Made by a program: the position numbers and the translations under genes. This document shows positions 33,125 to 46,500 of a stretch of 64,000 nt of DNA, one piece after another. Numbering within the stretch: the stretch's first letter is position 1; each line of letters opens with the position of its first letter. Source of the DNA: Schistosoma haematobium (taxonomy: Eukaryota; Platyhelminthes; Trematoda; Strigeidida; Schistosomatidae); assembly GCF_000699445.3 (NCBI RefSeq), contig NC_067197.1, positions 806,001-870,000 of the forward strand, given 5' to 3'. The notes under the pieces are model-generated. The model had not been told where the DNA came from and did not search any database. It worked only from the letters and a program-made list of their open reading frames with translations.

Positions 33125-33285
33125 TATGTGAATAGTTGAAATTATGAGCCAATTGAAGCTAGACTACCATAAAAAACCTAGAAGCACTGAACGGCCGTTT
33201 CGTGCTAGTATGAGACTTCTCAGAAGTGCACATCCTCGAGCACGCCCTCCACGGGATTCGAACTCAAGACCTATCGGTCTGAAAT
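33125..33285 (-). repeat. Family A SINE fragment (antisense)
   Basis: Tail, hammerhead-like block (GCACTGAACGGCCGTTTCGT...GACTTCTCAGAAGTGC on the + strand) and B-box region (GGGATTCGAACTCAAG). Confidence 0.65.
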
Positions 33286-33519
33286 AAATTCAAATTAATG
33301 AATTATTTTTTAATGATCCAGTGAATTGGTTAACAATCCCATGAAATATAACCGTTTGCCTTTACATTTAGATTAAACCTTTTGATCAGTGCAAATAGAT
33401 AGTAGGGGTCTTATACCAGCTTCATATTGTAACTAATTAGGTTCAGCATATTATATACCGTTTCATTTGTAGTGAGGTCGCTATGTTGAACCCACATAAC
33501 TTATTCTGGCTTCTGGACA
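33286..33519. other. Unassigned stretch
   Basis: Nothing recognised. Confidence 0.3.
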
Positions 33520-33810
33520 AGCCAATTTGTTAATTCTTCATGAGCTACAGTTTGACCTTGTTAATTATTCACTTATCAACCTTCACTGTTTTCAGATGAG
33601 CGTATGTGTGTGCACTTCATATCCTATTCATCACACATGTGTAACTTATTTTTATTTGATTATATATATCGATTAACGCCTGATTAAATTGAGTTGGCTC
33701 ACATGCCTTCTCTACTGTATGTCTTTTCGCCTTACTCTCATCTCTTGGCTTCGTTTCTTTGATCGTTTGTCTGGATCAACGACTATATGAAATACACATA
33801 TTCGAAATTC
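33520..33810 (+). repeat. Weak repeat pair member (family G)
   Basis: Counterpart of 16690-17000, in the same order and orientation. Similarity is low. Confidence 0.3.
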
Positions 33811-34725
33811 ATTCTCGTATTTGACTTATTTAATTCCGTTATTCACTAAAGTGATTTAAATCGACGATTACATACGAGAATGGTCAGGATGTATATTTCA
33901 ACAGCAATCATTTCTATCATCTAATTAGAGTCAGATATATGGCTACAAAACGTTCAATGCCCTAAATGGTTTAATAACTACATGACATTTAAAAGCATAG
34001 ATTTCGGAATTTCGCTTCCTTTTATGATCATTTCAATAGTTACTATTACGAATGTTCATAAATGTTAAGTAGGAATGAGCATACAGACAGAATAACCGAA
34101 ACAACCTGACAATGTAAACAAATATTACAATAGTTTCATTAAATGTATATCAAAAAATCATCATGAAACGTGTGTGATGATGAATTTCAATTGGATGAAG
34201 CAAATAGAGGCTAAATTGATGAGATCATGACCACTTCTTTCAAGGTTATGGAATAACCAATGTCTTTTAAGGTTCTTTTGACCACAAACACTACGGTTAT
34301 TCAACCAATGAAGATTAGGAATTCCTGAAGTATTTTCTTCTTATTACAAAATTTAAAGATAAAAATGAACCATATTGATGGCTGTTTTGGTTTTCAAAAT
34401 TAGTACTATACCTTCGAAATCTTGAATCAGAAATTAGGAGTCGAAGTATGGAATGATAACTACACAATACTTGCTTCAGTTTAATGTTTCACTCCTTATG
34501 CAAATGAACTCCATGAGTAGAAGCTTCTCACAAGAAGCTTGGGAATCCATCTAGTAGCTAGTTAGTAGTGAGCATAAAAAGTTCTTCAGCCGGATAGGTT
34601 TGTGAGATGAGCGTAGGTTTAGAAACGTTTGATCAATTATGCACTTTGGGCGTAACCTATTACGGAGAAGCTTTTCCATGCTTTCTAGCTCTCAGTAATT
34701 CTACGATTATTGTTATCTCATGACT
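33811..34725. other. Unassigned AT-rich stretch
   Basis: About 0.9 kb with no gene or recognised repeat. Confidence 0.35.
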
Positions 34726-34789
34726 TCAACCCTGTTCAAACTGAAATCCCATTTAAATGTAAGGCGGTTACCCAACCGAAGACAACGGA

Positions 34790-35030
34790 CGATGATCTCA
34801 CAGTAACGTGAACTAATTGGGTTAGACATTGATGCCGTTGGATCCCGGCTCAGTGGTCTAGAGGTTAAACGTTCGCGAAAAATCGAGAGTCCTAGTTCCG
34901 GTTTCGAGATGAGGGACCATGGATCCGCACCACTGAGGAGTTCCATACTAGGGCAAATAGGCCTACTAGTGCCGATAGGTTTTCAGTGACTGTCTAACCT
35001 AAATCGGTTGAGAATTTCGAGGAAAATCTT
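34790..35030 (+). repeat. Family A SINE with clear tRNA-like head
   Basis: CCCGGCTCAGTGGTCTAGAG (A-box region) then GTTCCGGTTTCGAGATGAGG at the B box. A hammerhead-like block (CACCACTGAGGAGTTCC) follows, with GAAA lost (CAAAT). The tail is diverged. Confidence 0.65.
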
Positions 35031-35334
35031 CATAAATTACTTAACAAAATCCCTTTCAACTTTATCGCATATTAAAGTATAATTTGAAATAATATCAAGT
35101 CATTTTAAAATACAACAAATGATATAAAATGTGTTTTTTTTATTCACCATATAAACATTACCTGTTTGTTTAAGTAGAGTACAAACAACTACACCAACTG
35201 TTATCAGTTCACTTATTTTATGTATTCTCTTCAGCTGCTTATAACTTGTAAAATCTAGTAATACCTATTTAGAAGAAATAAATAGTACAGTGGACCCAAT
35301 ATTAGAAAGTCACAATAATTGGTTATAACATTAA
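35031..35334. other. Unassigned AT-rich stretch
   Basis: Nothing recognised. Confidence 0.3.
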
Positions 35335-35390
35335 ATAGTTGAACTCATGAGTCGATTGAAGCTAGATCGTCATAGAAAACCTGGACGGTC
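35335..35390 (-). repeat. Family A SINE tail fragment
   Basis: GTTGAACTCATGAGTCGATT and AGAAAACCTGG only. Confidence 0.6.
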
Positions 35391-35459
35391 TCCGCGAATT
35401 CACCGAATAAAATAAATGGGCTGTGTGAATGCAGTGATGATAATAATGCTCATCTGGTA

Positions 35460-36480
35460 GGAATATCTAAAACGTACTAGAAGCTAGTAATCCTCGGAAT
35501 GTCTTTGTTTCACAGTGACAGAAAAAAAGGAATTGGATGAAGAGGTGCATCTAATGCACAACCAAGAGTTTATCAATCTCCATGGATCCAATCGGCACTC
35601 AGTAAGATTGCCTACCACTTCGAGGTGTCTATTAGGGGTCATCTACAGGAAACACACTGTTAACATCGAGTACAATAATTGTATGCTGGAAGGATTATTC
35701 CACTCTACTCGTCTCGGATTCACTCACATCCTGATTCTAGAGAATTTCAATCCTCCGAAATTCAATCTGCAATTCCACAAGGATTTCAGGAGTGAATCTC
35801 AGTGCCGATTAGGTGTGCTGGAAACTACACACTTAAGAAAAGATACTTCCCTTGGCCCGGATATGGTTCATTCTTGTGTGGTGAGTGAAGCAGCTTCAAT
35901 AATGGCAACACCACTCACAGTGATTTCCTCACATTCACTAAGCCGAAGCAAACTACCGGAAATTTGAAATCTGGCTCACATCACACCAATTTTCAAAGGA
36001 GGTCGACGCAGCAATCCTTCAAGCTTCCAACCAGTAGCGCTTCTCTCCATACCTTCAAAAACTATGTAGTCACTGATATTTGACGGTAACATTTAAATAC
36101 AATTTTAGCCAGTTCGATGGAAGAACTTTCCACATAATCTTCAACAGTTTCATTCATCCCTTTCAGAGTACGAAAACATAGTATTTCCTCCCTCACTTCA
36201 AAAGGATAAGGACACTCTGGGACGTATCCAACGCAAACCCACCAAATCAGTTCGGGCACTGAAATTCAACATTTATGAAGAGTGTCTCTCATCGATAAAC
36301 CTTTACCCATCAGAGTATAGGCATCTTATAGGTGACCTTCTAATGGCTTACAGTATCCTTAACACTTCTGAACATCGCATGAACACCTACATACGTTTAG
36401 CTCCAACACAAACCTAAGGGGTAACACCCAGAAAGTGGAGACACAACTTATATTGAACTAATCATTACATTGAGACAGTT
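35460..36480 (+). mobile_element. CR1-like non-LTR retrotransposon relic
   Basis: A 150-codon open run (35515-35967) spans the end of the endonuclease (LGVIYRKHTVNIEYNNC, HILILENFNPPKFN, equivalent to the GDFN motif) and the start of the reverse transcriptase (SLGPDMVHSCVVSEAASIMA). After a stop, HITPIFKGGRRSNPSSFQPVA is the next motif, near 35976-36038. The sequence then jumps near 36070-36100 to C-terminal parts. The catalytic centre is missing. Confidence 0.7.
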
Positions 36481-36795
36481 TATTATCGACCTTTCTCTTG
36501 AAATGCTGTTATTTTTTTATCTTTTTAGGAATTATCCAATTATCATAGATGCACAACAATGTCCATAAACCTAGAAGGCGCTCGTTTCAAAAAGGGCAGT
36601 GATTTTTGCACTTGTTATGATCATCCTTGCTTTGTGTACTTGTTGCATCACAAAGCATTCTTGGTCTACTTTAACTAAGAGTGCTTTAGTTAAGGTTTGA
36701 AAGTTTTGCTAAACTTTGTACTGTGGTACCTTTTTTCACTCACTGACTGACACTCGTGTTCATATTGTCGTCATATTGTGTTTTAAATCTTTTTT
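36481..36795. other. Possible leader of the following CR1-like element
   Basis: No coding signal. It lies directly upstream of the element's first frame. Confidence 0.3.
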
Positions 36796-37339
36796 AATCA
36801 AATAACAATGTTTAGTAAGACTTATTGATGTGAAAAACCAAACCGTTTGTTCCCCGTTGAGGAAGGAATGCAGTTCGATGACTGTAAAAAGTGGTACCAT
36901 AAGATGTGTACACGTCTAAGTTCCACCGCATACAAAAGATGCTCGAAGCCTAACTCTCAATAACTTTGTATTTTTTGCTGTACAAATAAGACGTTACTAA
37001 TACAGGAGGCTATGAGCCTATTGGCTTTTGCCTGCAAGAAAAACGACGGTGGTTGCGCTGATAACACGAGCACGGACAGTGAAGAATGTGTCAGTGTAGT
37101 ACGCTCTTCTACCGGACCCGTTAAACACCCGACTGTGATTGACGGGAAAGTGAAATCTCGGTTAACATTAACGAGAAGTGAAGTGCCGCTTGACATTGAC
37201 AAAGGTAACTCTAGTGGAAATTGAAGACCCGGATAAAACTGTCACCGTCCCAAATAGTCCTGGTGCGGCTGTCCTGAGTGACGATAAGTGAACTTCAGTA
37301 CGGAGAAAAAGAAGTGAGGAGAAAACAGCTTTAGGCAAA

Positions 37340-37786
37340 ATGCAGCTGGTTAGCAAGTCATTGGAAGAGACAGTATCAGAAAGAAAAACTCCACTGCGTG
37401 TCAAGACAGACTTCTCTGAGAGGTCAGTCATTTTTCATAAGTTAAGGGAATCTTTAGATAAGGAACCAAAGGCTAGATTTGAATACGACCTCAGTCATCT
37501 TAAGTTCTTAGTAAACAAACTAACCCCAGATACAGTTTCAGGGGTTAGTATTTGTAAGCTTTACAAAATAGGACAAAAGGTGGATTCTGAAAGTCCTCAG
37601 GAAAACCGCCTCTTGAAGGTTACATTTGCCACGGTTGAAGAAAGGAATCTGATTCTAGGTAACTCACATAAACTGATTGGATCCGGAATATGCATCCGTG
37701 AGGATCTCAGCCCAGCTGATTGTATTAAGAGACGAGCTGCTGAAGTGGAAGTAAATGAGCATCGCCGAAAGAAACCTCGTTCTTAA
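37340..37786 (+). pseudogene. ORF1 protein remnant of CR1-like element
   Basis: 148 codons. The middle (KFLVNKLTPDTVSGVSICKL ... RLLKVTFATVEERNLILGN) looks like the RNA-recognition-like fold found in ORF1 of this clade. The end is basic (RRKKPRS). It is separated by stops from the PHD-like N-terminus and from ORF2. In intact elements ORF1 is thought to bind element RNA. This copy cannot make the full protein. Confidence 0.55.
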
Positions 37787-37906
37787 GGGTTTTCAAATTG
37801 TGAAAGCTCGGAGCAAAACGATCACCAAACCACTCTGGGTGGTAAGGAAAAGTTCTCCACAGACTTAAAGGTATGCTACACAAATGCTCGCAGCCTACTA
37901 GATAAA

Positions 37907-38308
37907 ATGGCGGAGCTCGAGTCAATGGTGGATGAAGAAAAACTGGATGTTATTGCTGTCCCAGAAATTCGGTTAACGTCAGAAGTATTAGATAATGAAA
38001 TTCAGTTGACTGTGTTTCTAACCAGTAGGGCTGATAGATTAAACGGTAGGGGAGGCGGAGTTATCATTTACACGAAAATTACTTTCACCATAAAAATAGC
38101 TGAGACAGTAGCACATGTTTCAGAGACATGTGAACTGGTGCGATGTAAACTGAAATGTAAACGGCAAGCTGTGGCATATCGCAGTCCAGAATGTGCAGCA
38201 GATGACTTTCTCCTAAGTAAACTTAAGTCCTTGTGTAACAAGAATAAAAGCCTTGTAGTAGGTGACTTTAATGCACCGTATATAAACTGGGTTAACTTAG
38301 AAGTATAG
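37907..38308 (+). pseudogene. CR1-like endonuclease domain remnant
   Basis: 134 codons with LDVIAVPEIRL (the E of the active site), GRGGGVIIYTK and VVGDFNAPYINW (the catalytic GDFN). The upstream codons YTNARSLLDK (about 37878-37905) sit in the same frame, so the domain begins before the first ATG. The frame ends at 38308, and downstream endonuclease motifs are broken. It is related to apurinic endonucleases that nick the target in retrotransposition. Confidence 0.65.
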
Positions 38309-39109
38309 TCATCGACAACGTCAGTCGATTGCAAACTGTTAGAAACCTCAATTGGACCAGCTTTATCCAACACATTTGAAACCTCACAAGATATGACTTT
38401 GAGATTTAGTCTTCACACACGGTGACGTAGTTGGTCAAATGAATTAACTCTCACCACTAGACGAAGTGACCATGTAGTCATAATATTAAAATTCAAGGCT
38501 GAGATTGCCTGTCAAACAGTTGCGCCGGCCCGTCCTAATATATGGAAGCAGATATGGAGGCAATCAACTCCGCAGCACGGGCTAAAAACTGGGAAATTAA
38601 CACAAGGGCATCAGTACAAGAAGCATGAACTTATTTCAGGCAGTTATGCAATCGGGTAACACAACCACACACACCTTGAACAGTCCCAAAGAAGAAGAAG
38701 CAAGGCCATCCCCAGATAGGCCGGGATATTCGACGTTTACCAAGACAAAAGAAGAAATGTTGGGATGTTGCAATCCGCCTTGGCACAGCAGGTACGATGG
38801 AACGCTACAGATCGGTAAGAAACAAGTGCATAACAAAAATTCGGGAAGCTCAAAGAAAATATGAAGTGAAATTGGCACAATATACACTCAAGCAGCCCAA
38901 GAGAATATTCTCGTACATAAACTACAGAACAAGGATGCATCATTGGATTCCCAAACCAATTAAAGTAAGAAGTGAATCTAAAATGATGGAGGAAGATCAT
39001 GAAAAAGCAGAGGCTATGGCTGACTATTTTGGGGCAGGCAGAATTAAATAATATGATTAACTGGTCTAAAGAGTGGCTGATGCCTATCAACGCGGCATAG
39101 TGTGTCTAC

Positions 39110-39765
39110 ATGCACTTTGGGGATTCAAAGGTTAATAGGTACAAAATAGGGGAAGTGCCATTACCCATGGTCCGGTCTCATAAAGATCTAGGGGTGACAG
39201 TGAGTCATGATCTTCAGACGACGGCCCATTGCCGAAAAGTCGCAGCTAAGGAGTTTCGAACCCTCTGGGCTTCAAAATGGACATTCGCTAAATTAGATAC
39301 TACCATGTTCACCACAGTATACACATCCTTGGTGAGAACTAAGCTTGAGAACCCCGTTCAGGCTGCAAGCCCCTGTTTAAAAGGTGACTCGGGTATCGTA
39401 GAAAAAGTGCAGAGGGCCGCTACCCGTGCAAGTCAAGAACTCCGGGGTTTACCATACATCTGGACCTCTTTACTCTGTCCTATCGCAGATTAAGGCGAGA
39501 TCTAGTTCTGATGTACAGAATACTGAGAAGTGACTTTGGGCCTAACTTATTCTCTCTTTTTCATCCCACTAGATCAAGACATCTCAGGGGACATAACAGG
39601 CGAGTAGAAAGGCCAAAGACGAACGAAATATCCGTGGCATACAGGTTTCTACACCGATTCATCAATACTTGGAACCTGCCGCCCGAAGCAATGGTGTCCG
39701 CACCTTCAACTGACTCTTTCAAGAGAAAGTTGGATACTCACAGAAGCACACTAGAAAATGGATAG
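39110..39765 (+). pseudogene. CR1-like reverse transcriptase C-terminal remnant
   Basis: Two consecutive frames (39110-39493 and 39511-39765) carry the thumb and C-terminal part: HKDLGVTVSHDLQTTAHC, FAKLDTTMFTTVYTSLVRTK, then MYRILRSDFGPNLFSLFHPT and a final INTWNLPPEAMVSAPSTDSF block. The palm with the catalytic aspartates is missing upstream. Confidence 0.65.
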
Positions 39766-41160
39766 CATAGGTCATAGGCTTCCTGTTCTTACTACAGAAA
39801 TCTGAATCTAACTATTTATCAATTATCCACCGACTTCTATATTGAACCAACGTATAAAACTCTTTTCCTCATCAAATAGTAATAGCTCATACTTTTTAAA
39901 ATTGAGCATTGGATAATGTAAGCTGTTAAACCCTCATAACTAAAAACAACAGACACTTTCAAGCCTTCCATTGTACTAAATCCGGCGATATTGAATGCCA
40001 AATTTATAATTGCGGGTATTACAATTTCAAGGTAAGTTGTTAAATTGTGACTGTAGGTCGTTATGAGAGCATGGTATAAAGGATAGTTAGTATTGGAAAG
40101 TCAAAACACTTCGCGCTTTATAATCACTTTGAAACGGTACATCCTGTCTCTTGACTAGTTCAGAGTAGACAGTGACATCTTTTCTTGTTGAGACATTTTG
40201 CAAAATATTAATTTTGAAAATCAGCAACAAAGTCTCTGAAACGTTTGCGCGAAAACAAGTGTATAAATGTAATGATCTCAAAGACTGGGTATTTAACCAT
40301 TGAACAAGATTTATTCTGCCATTGTCGCTTAGATTTAAATGAAATAGCCCATCTGTATTCTAGAACTATACTTCTTCGCTATTGTATAGATGATATTTCA
40401 ACCTATAAAACCTGTATTTTAGTTGGTAGGTGGAGGTTCATCATGGTCATCGTGCGTATTATCTTCCTGCTCGCACCAACATATTACATGGCGTTTACAA
40501 AAAAATGAAGTGTCTTTACTGCACATAAGTATTTCTTTGAATTAGTATTTTTCCACAACGTGAATACCGAGTAGTTGTTCCCAAATCATTTGTTTACTTT
40601 CCGTTTTCCGCACAGTTATTTTTTGACTGAAATCGGTTGTGCTTTCAGAGGGCTTTCTGTAGGAGTATAAGAACATAGTAAAATCCCGACTTGTTAATAA
40701 AATGAAAAACTTTTTGTAGGAGCTAAAATTACATGTTAAACGTAATATTCAGTAACAACATTGGTAACCTGTTACGCTGGCCGCAAAACGAGATGTTTGC
40801 CTCATGTGTATTTCATGTAGTGGGCTTTTTACATTATGGAATAGATGAAAATCTCACACGAAGTGGGCTCTAATAATGTTCACAAAAGCAATAGAGTCCT
40901 TTTGACTTAAATGTCTAGCTCAGAAAATACTCACTGAAAACTAGTTTCAACATTTCTGTAATCTTTTTGCTCTGAATACCAGTAATCACAAAATGTAGTT
41001 ATTAACTCAATATCCTCTATTTCTTATTATTTTTGTAACGTCTTTCATATTATACCGACATCTTCATGCATTTTTCATCTTTATAAGTAGGCCTTTCATT
41101 GTCCTACATATGAGTATCAAACAAGAAGTTTTTTAATTATATCAAAATTTTAATTCTTTT
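39766..41160. other. Upstream region of the NCKAP1-like gene
   Basis: About 1.4 kb without recognised transposon or gene, one of the cleaner stretches in the window. It should contain the promoter or a 5' untranslated exon and intron. I see no defined promoter element. Confidence 0.4.
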
Positions 41161-41177
41161 AGATTATGTCATAAAAG
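41161..41177 (+). promoter_or_regulatory. Splice acceptor and minimal upstream ORF before the start codon
   Basis: TTTTAATTCTTTTAG ends at 41162, a good acceptor for a 5' UTR intron or for trans-splicing of a spliced leader. It is followed by ATG TCA TAA at 41166-41174, in the same frame as the main start. The stop excludes any in-frame N-terminal extension across this acceptor. Confidence 0.5.
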
Positions 41178-43540
41178 ATGTCCCTAATACATCAAAAGTT
41201 AGCTGAGCGTTTGTTTATCTTGAATGATCGTCAGCTTGGTGTGCTGACTCGTATCCACTATATGAAACAAATGCTTAGTACACCTGAATACCGCCCAACT
41301 GTACTCCCTGGTGGTGACAAAGCATTCGATGGGGCTTGGAAAGTTTTGTTAAAGAAGTTCCCTTCAGTTGATGTCAGATCAAATCCATCCAGTATGCAGC
41401 CATTTTTTAATCATCAAAAGGAGTTGTTTGCAATGTTATCAACTTACTATTTTAACTTTGTTGACGTTCTTGATGTAAGAGATCATTTCATTGATCTCAT
41501 AGGATGTTTGGCATCTTCAAAAATAACCCCTGACATCACTGTTAACTTTGACGTTACGCGGATTTATTTGGAACTCGTTAGTAATTATTTCGCAATGATG
41601 TTTCTCATAACACGTATCTCAGACACTAAAGCTATTCTGATTCTTTTCAATTTTTTGTACGATCAACTACATGGAAAACAAGAACCTAATTATCCACGTA
41701 TGGCAGAAATATTTACCGAGACCTCTGAAGGTATGCTTAATCGTTTACACAAGGAGATAAATCCTTATTCTCGTACATTATCAAGGGCTCTTCGCTCTTT
41801 AAATGATTTTTACAATCGACGAACTGTAAGAGCCCAAAATTGGAGTGATGGACATTTTTTAGATATTTTACATGAACCAAGCAAAGTAACACACACTGTC
41901 CTAGGAGAACAATTAGGTTGTGAATTAATACCTTATGAGGTGATGGAAAGATGGGTAGTTTTTGGCTATTTATTGATATACCCTGAATTGACTGATGAAG
42001 ACTCGTTCAATCGACTGAAAGTAGCCCTACGTCATTCATATGTTGTTGTGCTCTTCAGAGAAGAAGTAATTTATATTCATTCTCTTCTACAATCATTTCT
42101 CGAGTCTTCGTGGGTTAATAAGGTAGGTGCTAAACGTATAAATGAAATTAAAGAGACATTTTCAATTGCATGCTCACAAACTCCCAAAATGCATGCTGAC
42201 AGGCGAGCTTATTTACGCCTATCTTTGCGTCAACTTCATCTTATTTTGTCTGATGAACCTGGATTATTGGGTCCCAAGGCATTTTTGGTATTCTGGGGCC
42301 TATCATATGCCTCAGATGAAGTTCACTGGCTTTTAAGACATTCTGCCAACCCTATAGTAAAGAAAAGTGCTACTATGGCTTCACGTACAGGTCCATTTTC
42401 AAGTGACGAACTTAGTGATCCATTCTTACCGGAATTGCTTTTTAGAATGGATGAGCTTCGTTCCCTAGTTTTGCATTACAGTCCTGTTATACAACGTTTT
42501 TATCTCCAGTTATTGGGTTGTTATGATGGACCTGGTTTAAGTGAATATGTGCAAGATATTTTGCCACATGTGAATAATGAAGAATCTGTTATCTTCAATT
42601 CTATCGCAAAACAATTATGTGAGCTTGCTGATAATCCTGTTGTACGTGAAACAAATTTAAGTCCTATGCAATCAACATTGTTTGACTTTTCTGGGATTCG
42701 ACTCGATTGGTTGCGTTTACAAGCCTGTTTGTCATGTGAAGCTTCTGCTGCTAGTTTGAGTGATTACCGGCGACTTGTTGAGCATATAAATTCTACAATA
42801 CTACATACTAAGTTGGTTGATTATTTGGATGAACTGCTTCGATTAGTTTCGGACATGTCCATTTTTATATTTTATCCTTCTAAATTCACTGAACTATTTT
42901 CCAACTGCCGTATATGCCCTGCACAGTTAAGATTTACGATTGTGTTCCCAAGCATTTGTTCTCAGGCTATACAAGCATGTCATGATCTGTGCCCAGAAGA
43001 ACGTTCACATATTGGTCGTAACGCAGCTAATTTATGTCGTCACTTTTGTCAAGAAATCGCGGATAATATATGTCTTTATTTATTCAATCGTATTGATGAA
43101 TTTGGAAATATGGCTGATCAGTTAGCACCACAAAATTCTGTACCATGGCTTACGGATGAGAAACCAGCAAAAAAAGGCAAGAAACCAATCATTAATACTC
43201 GACAGAATGTAAATGGAATTATGAACACAGGCGGAATAGATTCAAGAAAAGGTAAACGGCTAAATGGACCTATCAACATTTCTACTAATAACAAATTTAC
43301 TCTATCAAACAATATGTCTTTTGATTCACGTTTCATTCCGGGTGTGGAAAGCTTTAGAACTAATCGAGAAGAACAAACTATAAATGATAAAACGTTATTT
43401 GGATTAAGTCAATTATGTTATTCTGTTAACCATCATCGGGAATTATTGGTTTTTGATCAAGTTATCAATCCACGTGAAATACTTCAAAATGAAATACAAT
43501 TCAGAATTATTGATTTGCTTGCTAGTTATTCGAGTTTTGC
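41178..43540 (+). CDS. NCKAP1: NCKAP1-like coding exon 1
   Basis: 2363 nt, about 787 codons without a break, unusually long for this gene family. Start ATG at 41178 aligns with the family N-terminus. The donor GTAAGT at 43541 leaves two bases (GC) that join C of exon 2 to make Ala. Reading through gives an immediate stop at 43542. Confidence 0.92.
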
Positions 43541-46500
43541 GTAAGTTTTCTTTGTTACATTGGTTCTTGCAATACATATATATTTATGTATGAGCTTGTA
43601 GGTACTTGTAGTGTTTTTTCTCATATTTAAATTTCAAGCCTTTATCATGCTCAGTCGCATTCAGCAAGCTAACATTGTTGACCATCCACCATATTTTCCT
43701 CGTATATGTCACAGACATGAAAAGTCTAAGTTTTATCAACTTCTGTTCATCAGAATGAGTTGATTTAAATATACTAAGACACCAATTATAAGTCACATTG
43801 TGACTTTAGATCAGACAATCAACTTGAAAGCCATTTTATTTTGAGCCATCATGGTATTTTATTTATTTAGTTATCTATACTGCTAAAATTCTACTATCCA
43901 ATTATTTAATTTTCAAAGACAAGATTAATCAACATACTTAGGCGATAAAAATCACCGAACCAGCCGAAGGGCATGGGTGCTGCTAAAGAGACCTCTCTTT
44001 ATTATTTAATAAAAATAAAGAAAATTCACGACACGCCATGGGTTATTTTAACTCACTATATCACTTTATGACTAAAACATGATCTCTTAAAGTAGATGAC
44101 ACACAAAGACTATAGGTCCTTTATCGTAGATGTTTTCAAAGCATTGCTCGCGGAACGATCGAGTGAGTAATGTTGAGATTAAACGCAGTGTACTAGGTAA
44201 TGGTAGCAGACAGGTCGATGGAGTGGTGAGTTTTTGAGGTGGTCGTGATATTTGTTACGTATACCTAACCACCGCATACCTCACCCAGCTATTTTTTACT
44301 GGAGCAGACGTAAGCTGGAAGAAAGCTAGAAGTGACCGAACTATAGCATAGCATCAATCCATGAAGCCACAGGCTGATGGTCTGAGCCATGTAGATAGTT
44401 GCAGACTATTTGATTGCAGTCCTTGTAATTATCGCAACTAGAGACTATGAGTAACATGGCGTGTAATCGTTCGCAATAACACAGGTGCATTCACTTTTTT
44501 TCTTCCTTTAAATTCTGATTCTATAAATTTCTTATAAATCTTTGTTTACTTCACCAGTCTATATTTTCTTCCCGAAATGTATCCTCGAGACTCAATATTT
44601 TCTATTACTGTTAATACTGTTACTCCCACTACTACTTAGGGATTTCCCTTCACAATTTTGTCTCGCTGTACTGATGGACATGGCGAATTGAAAACATATA
44701 CACATCTACCAGGCTCTACGTTGCATTTGACTGACTAACTGAGCAGTGGGGTTTGGTAGCGTTGGACAATCTCACTATTGCTTTTCAACTTTGCCTTCAC
44801 TGACATTTTGAGAACATCTCTGATGGGAGAAGGTAGTTACTGTATAGACTCGTCATCCGGAAAGACTTTCTGATCCTGGGTAAGCAAATATTGTCTTACT
44901 GTACGATGACACTCAAGTTATGCAAATCGCATTTAATGAGTTGGCAATCAATATCTGAAGACATTGCATATACTTCGCATATTCCAAATGCAAAGTGCTT
45001 CGACGAGACTAACAAGAGCGTATGTTTACACCCACTGTTCATGGTAAGCCATCAGAAATAGTCGAAAAGTTGTGACATTATGCCAATCTGGGTGTAAAAG
45101 GTCGAGTTTACAACGCGTTGGTGAGAGTAGTTTTGTTCTGCGCCTATGAAACCTGGTTTCTCCGTGCTGAAGATTTTCGGTGACTTTCTATGTTCGGTCA
45201 TCGTTGTCTCCGAAGGATTGTTGACATTCAGTGGCAACACTATGTTAGTGATGTTGAGATCTGACTGTGTATGCCTAGGCACGTAACGATAACTGAATTT
45301 TTATGACCATCTTGAAGTATAGTGTTCGGTGGCTTGAACATATGTTACGTATATTGTCCTGGTGGCGTTCACACCATCCATTGTTTGCCAACGCTCGGAT
45401 AGAGTAGAATAAGCTGATAGGTAGTCAGTTGGTGATGGCAGCGGGGTATGAAAACTTTATAGGACTGGCACTTGTCATTCCATCACAATTCCCTGGTCGG
45501 TGTCCGATATGGTGCAACTTAATAACTTGGGAAGTTGTCAGATATGGCTCACAATAGAAACTAGTGGTGTGATTTTTTCATATTCTTCACAAAAGTTGTA
45601 GGAATTCCTTGGACTGAAAGAATCCCTTATTTGTATTTTTTTCAAAATTGAACTGTCTCTACCATTGCATACTATTGTCATTCACTAGTTTTATTCATTT
45701 ATTTGTTTTCCTGATACCCTCTCTGTCTCTCTATTTCCCCATATTTTTATTTTATCTGTATTGACCTTATTTATTTTGGTCCCTAGATGTACTAATCTTG
45801 ATAAGTTTTAAGTAAACTAATATCATTTGTTACATAAAGAATTTGAATCTCATGTACACTTGCGACATGAGAATAAGGTGTAGGATTTCCATGGTAGAGG
45901 TTTTAAACACATATCTCTATAAAGTCATTTGAAGAGAGAAAGTGGACTGATTTTACCTCCAGCTTTATCACGGTTTTTTCGGAGTGCAGACTATTGTTCA
46001 ATACACTTCTGTTTTAATAATTAGACAAATCTTTCCCATGCATTATAAATATGACAAGTTAACAAACATATATTTCAAACCATTAAGAGAGCAAGACAAT
46101 CCTTGAAAAGTTAAACCACCATAGAGTTACCCTTAAAGGCATATATTTATCATATACATTTCTTCCGTTGAATGAATACGTGCTCTCAATTTTTTCATAT
46201 ACATCAATACAATTAGAAATACGCTATAATAATTCATCACTAATCAATGTTTATAAATACAAGTCACATAACAACTACGAGTTATAAATTTAATCAGCAA
46301 CAACAACAAAAAAATAATCACTAACTATGTTTAGGTGATAAATATTGATTATGAGAATGTAGATAGAATTTTGACGTCAATCATAAACTTAATAAATCAC
46401 TTCACTTCCTAATTGATCTGTTATGCAATGTCATTTCAATTAAGAAACAGATTGAAAGTTTAATTTATTTTTTTTTGAATTTTCATCATAGCTCTCATGA

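Larger units (their letters stand above)
36800..39765 (+). mobile_element. CR1-like non-LTR retrotransposon with reverse transcriptase core deleted
   Basis: Order of parts: a PHD-finger-like ORF1 start (EEGMQFDDCKKWYHKMCTRL near 36860-36920), the ORF1 remainder (37012-37786), the ORF2 endonuclease (about 37873-38308), the EN-RT linker (38797-39040), then directly the C-terminal part (39050-39765). Multiple stops and frameshifts occur. The segment with the RT catalytic motifs is absent at about 39045. Confidence 0.75.

Noticed and set aside
35515..35967. A 150-codon open frame that could be called a hypothetical gene
   Set aside because: Its codons match endonuclease and reverse transcriptase motifs of CR1-like elements and it is continuous with further relic sequence, so it is transposon debris.
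40245..40508. An 87-codon frame upstream of the NCKAP1-like gene
   Set aside because: No family resemblance and no splice or polyadenylation context supports it. Its length is within chance for AT-rich DNA.
41166..41174. Upstream ATG as the NCKAP1-like start
   Set aside because: It stops after one further codon. The family N-terminus begins at the ATG at 41178.
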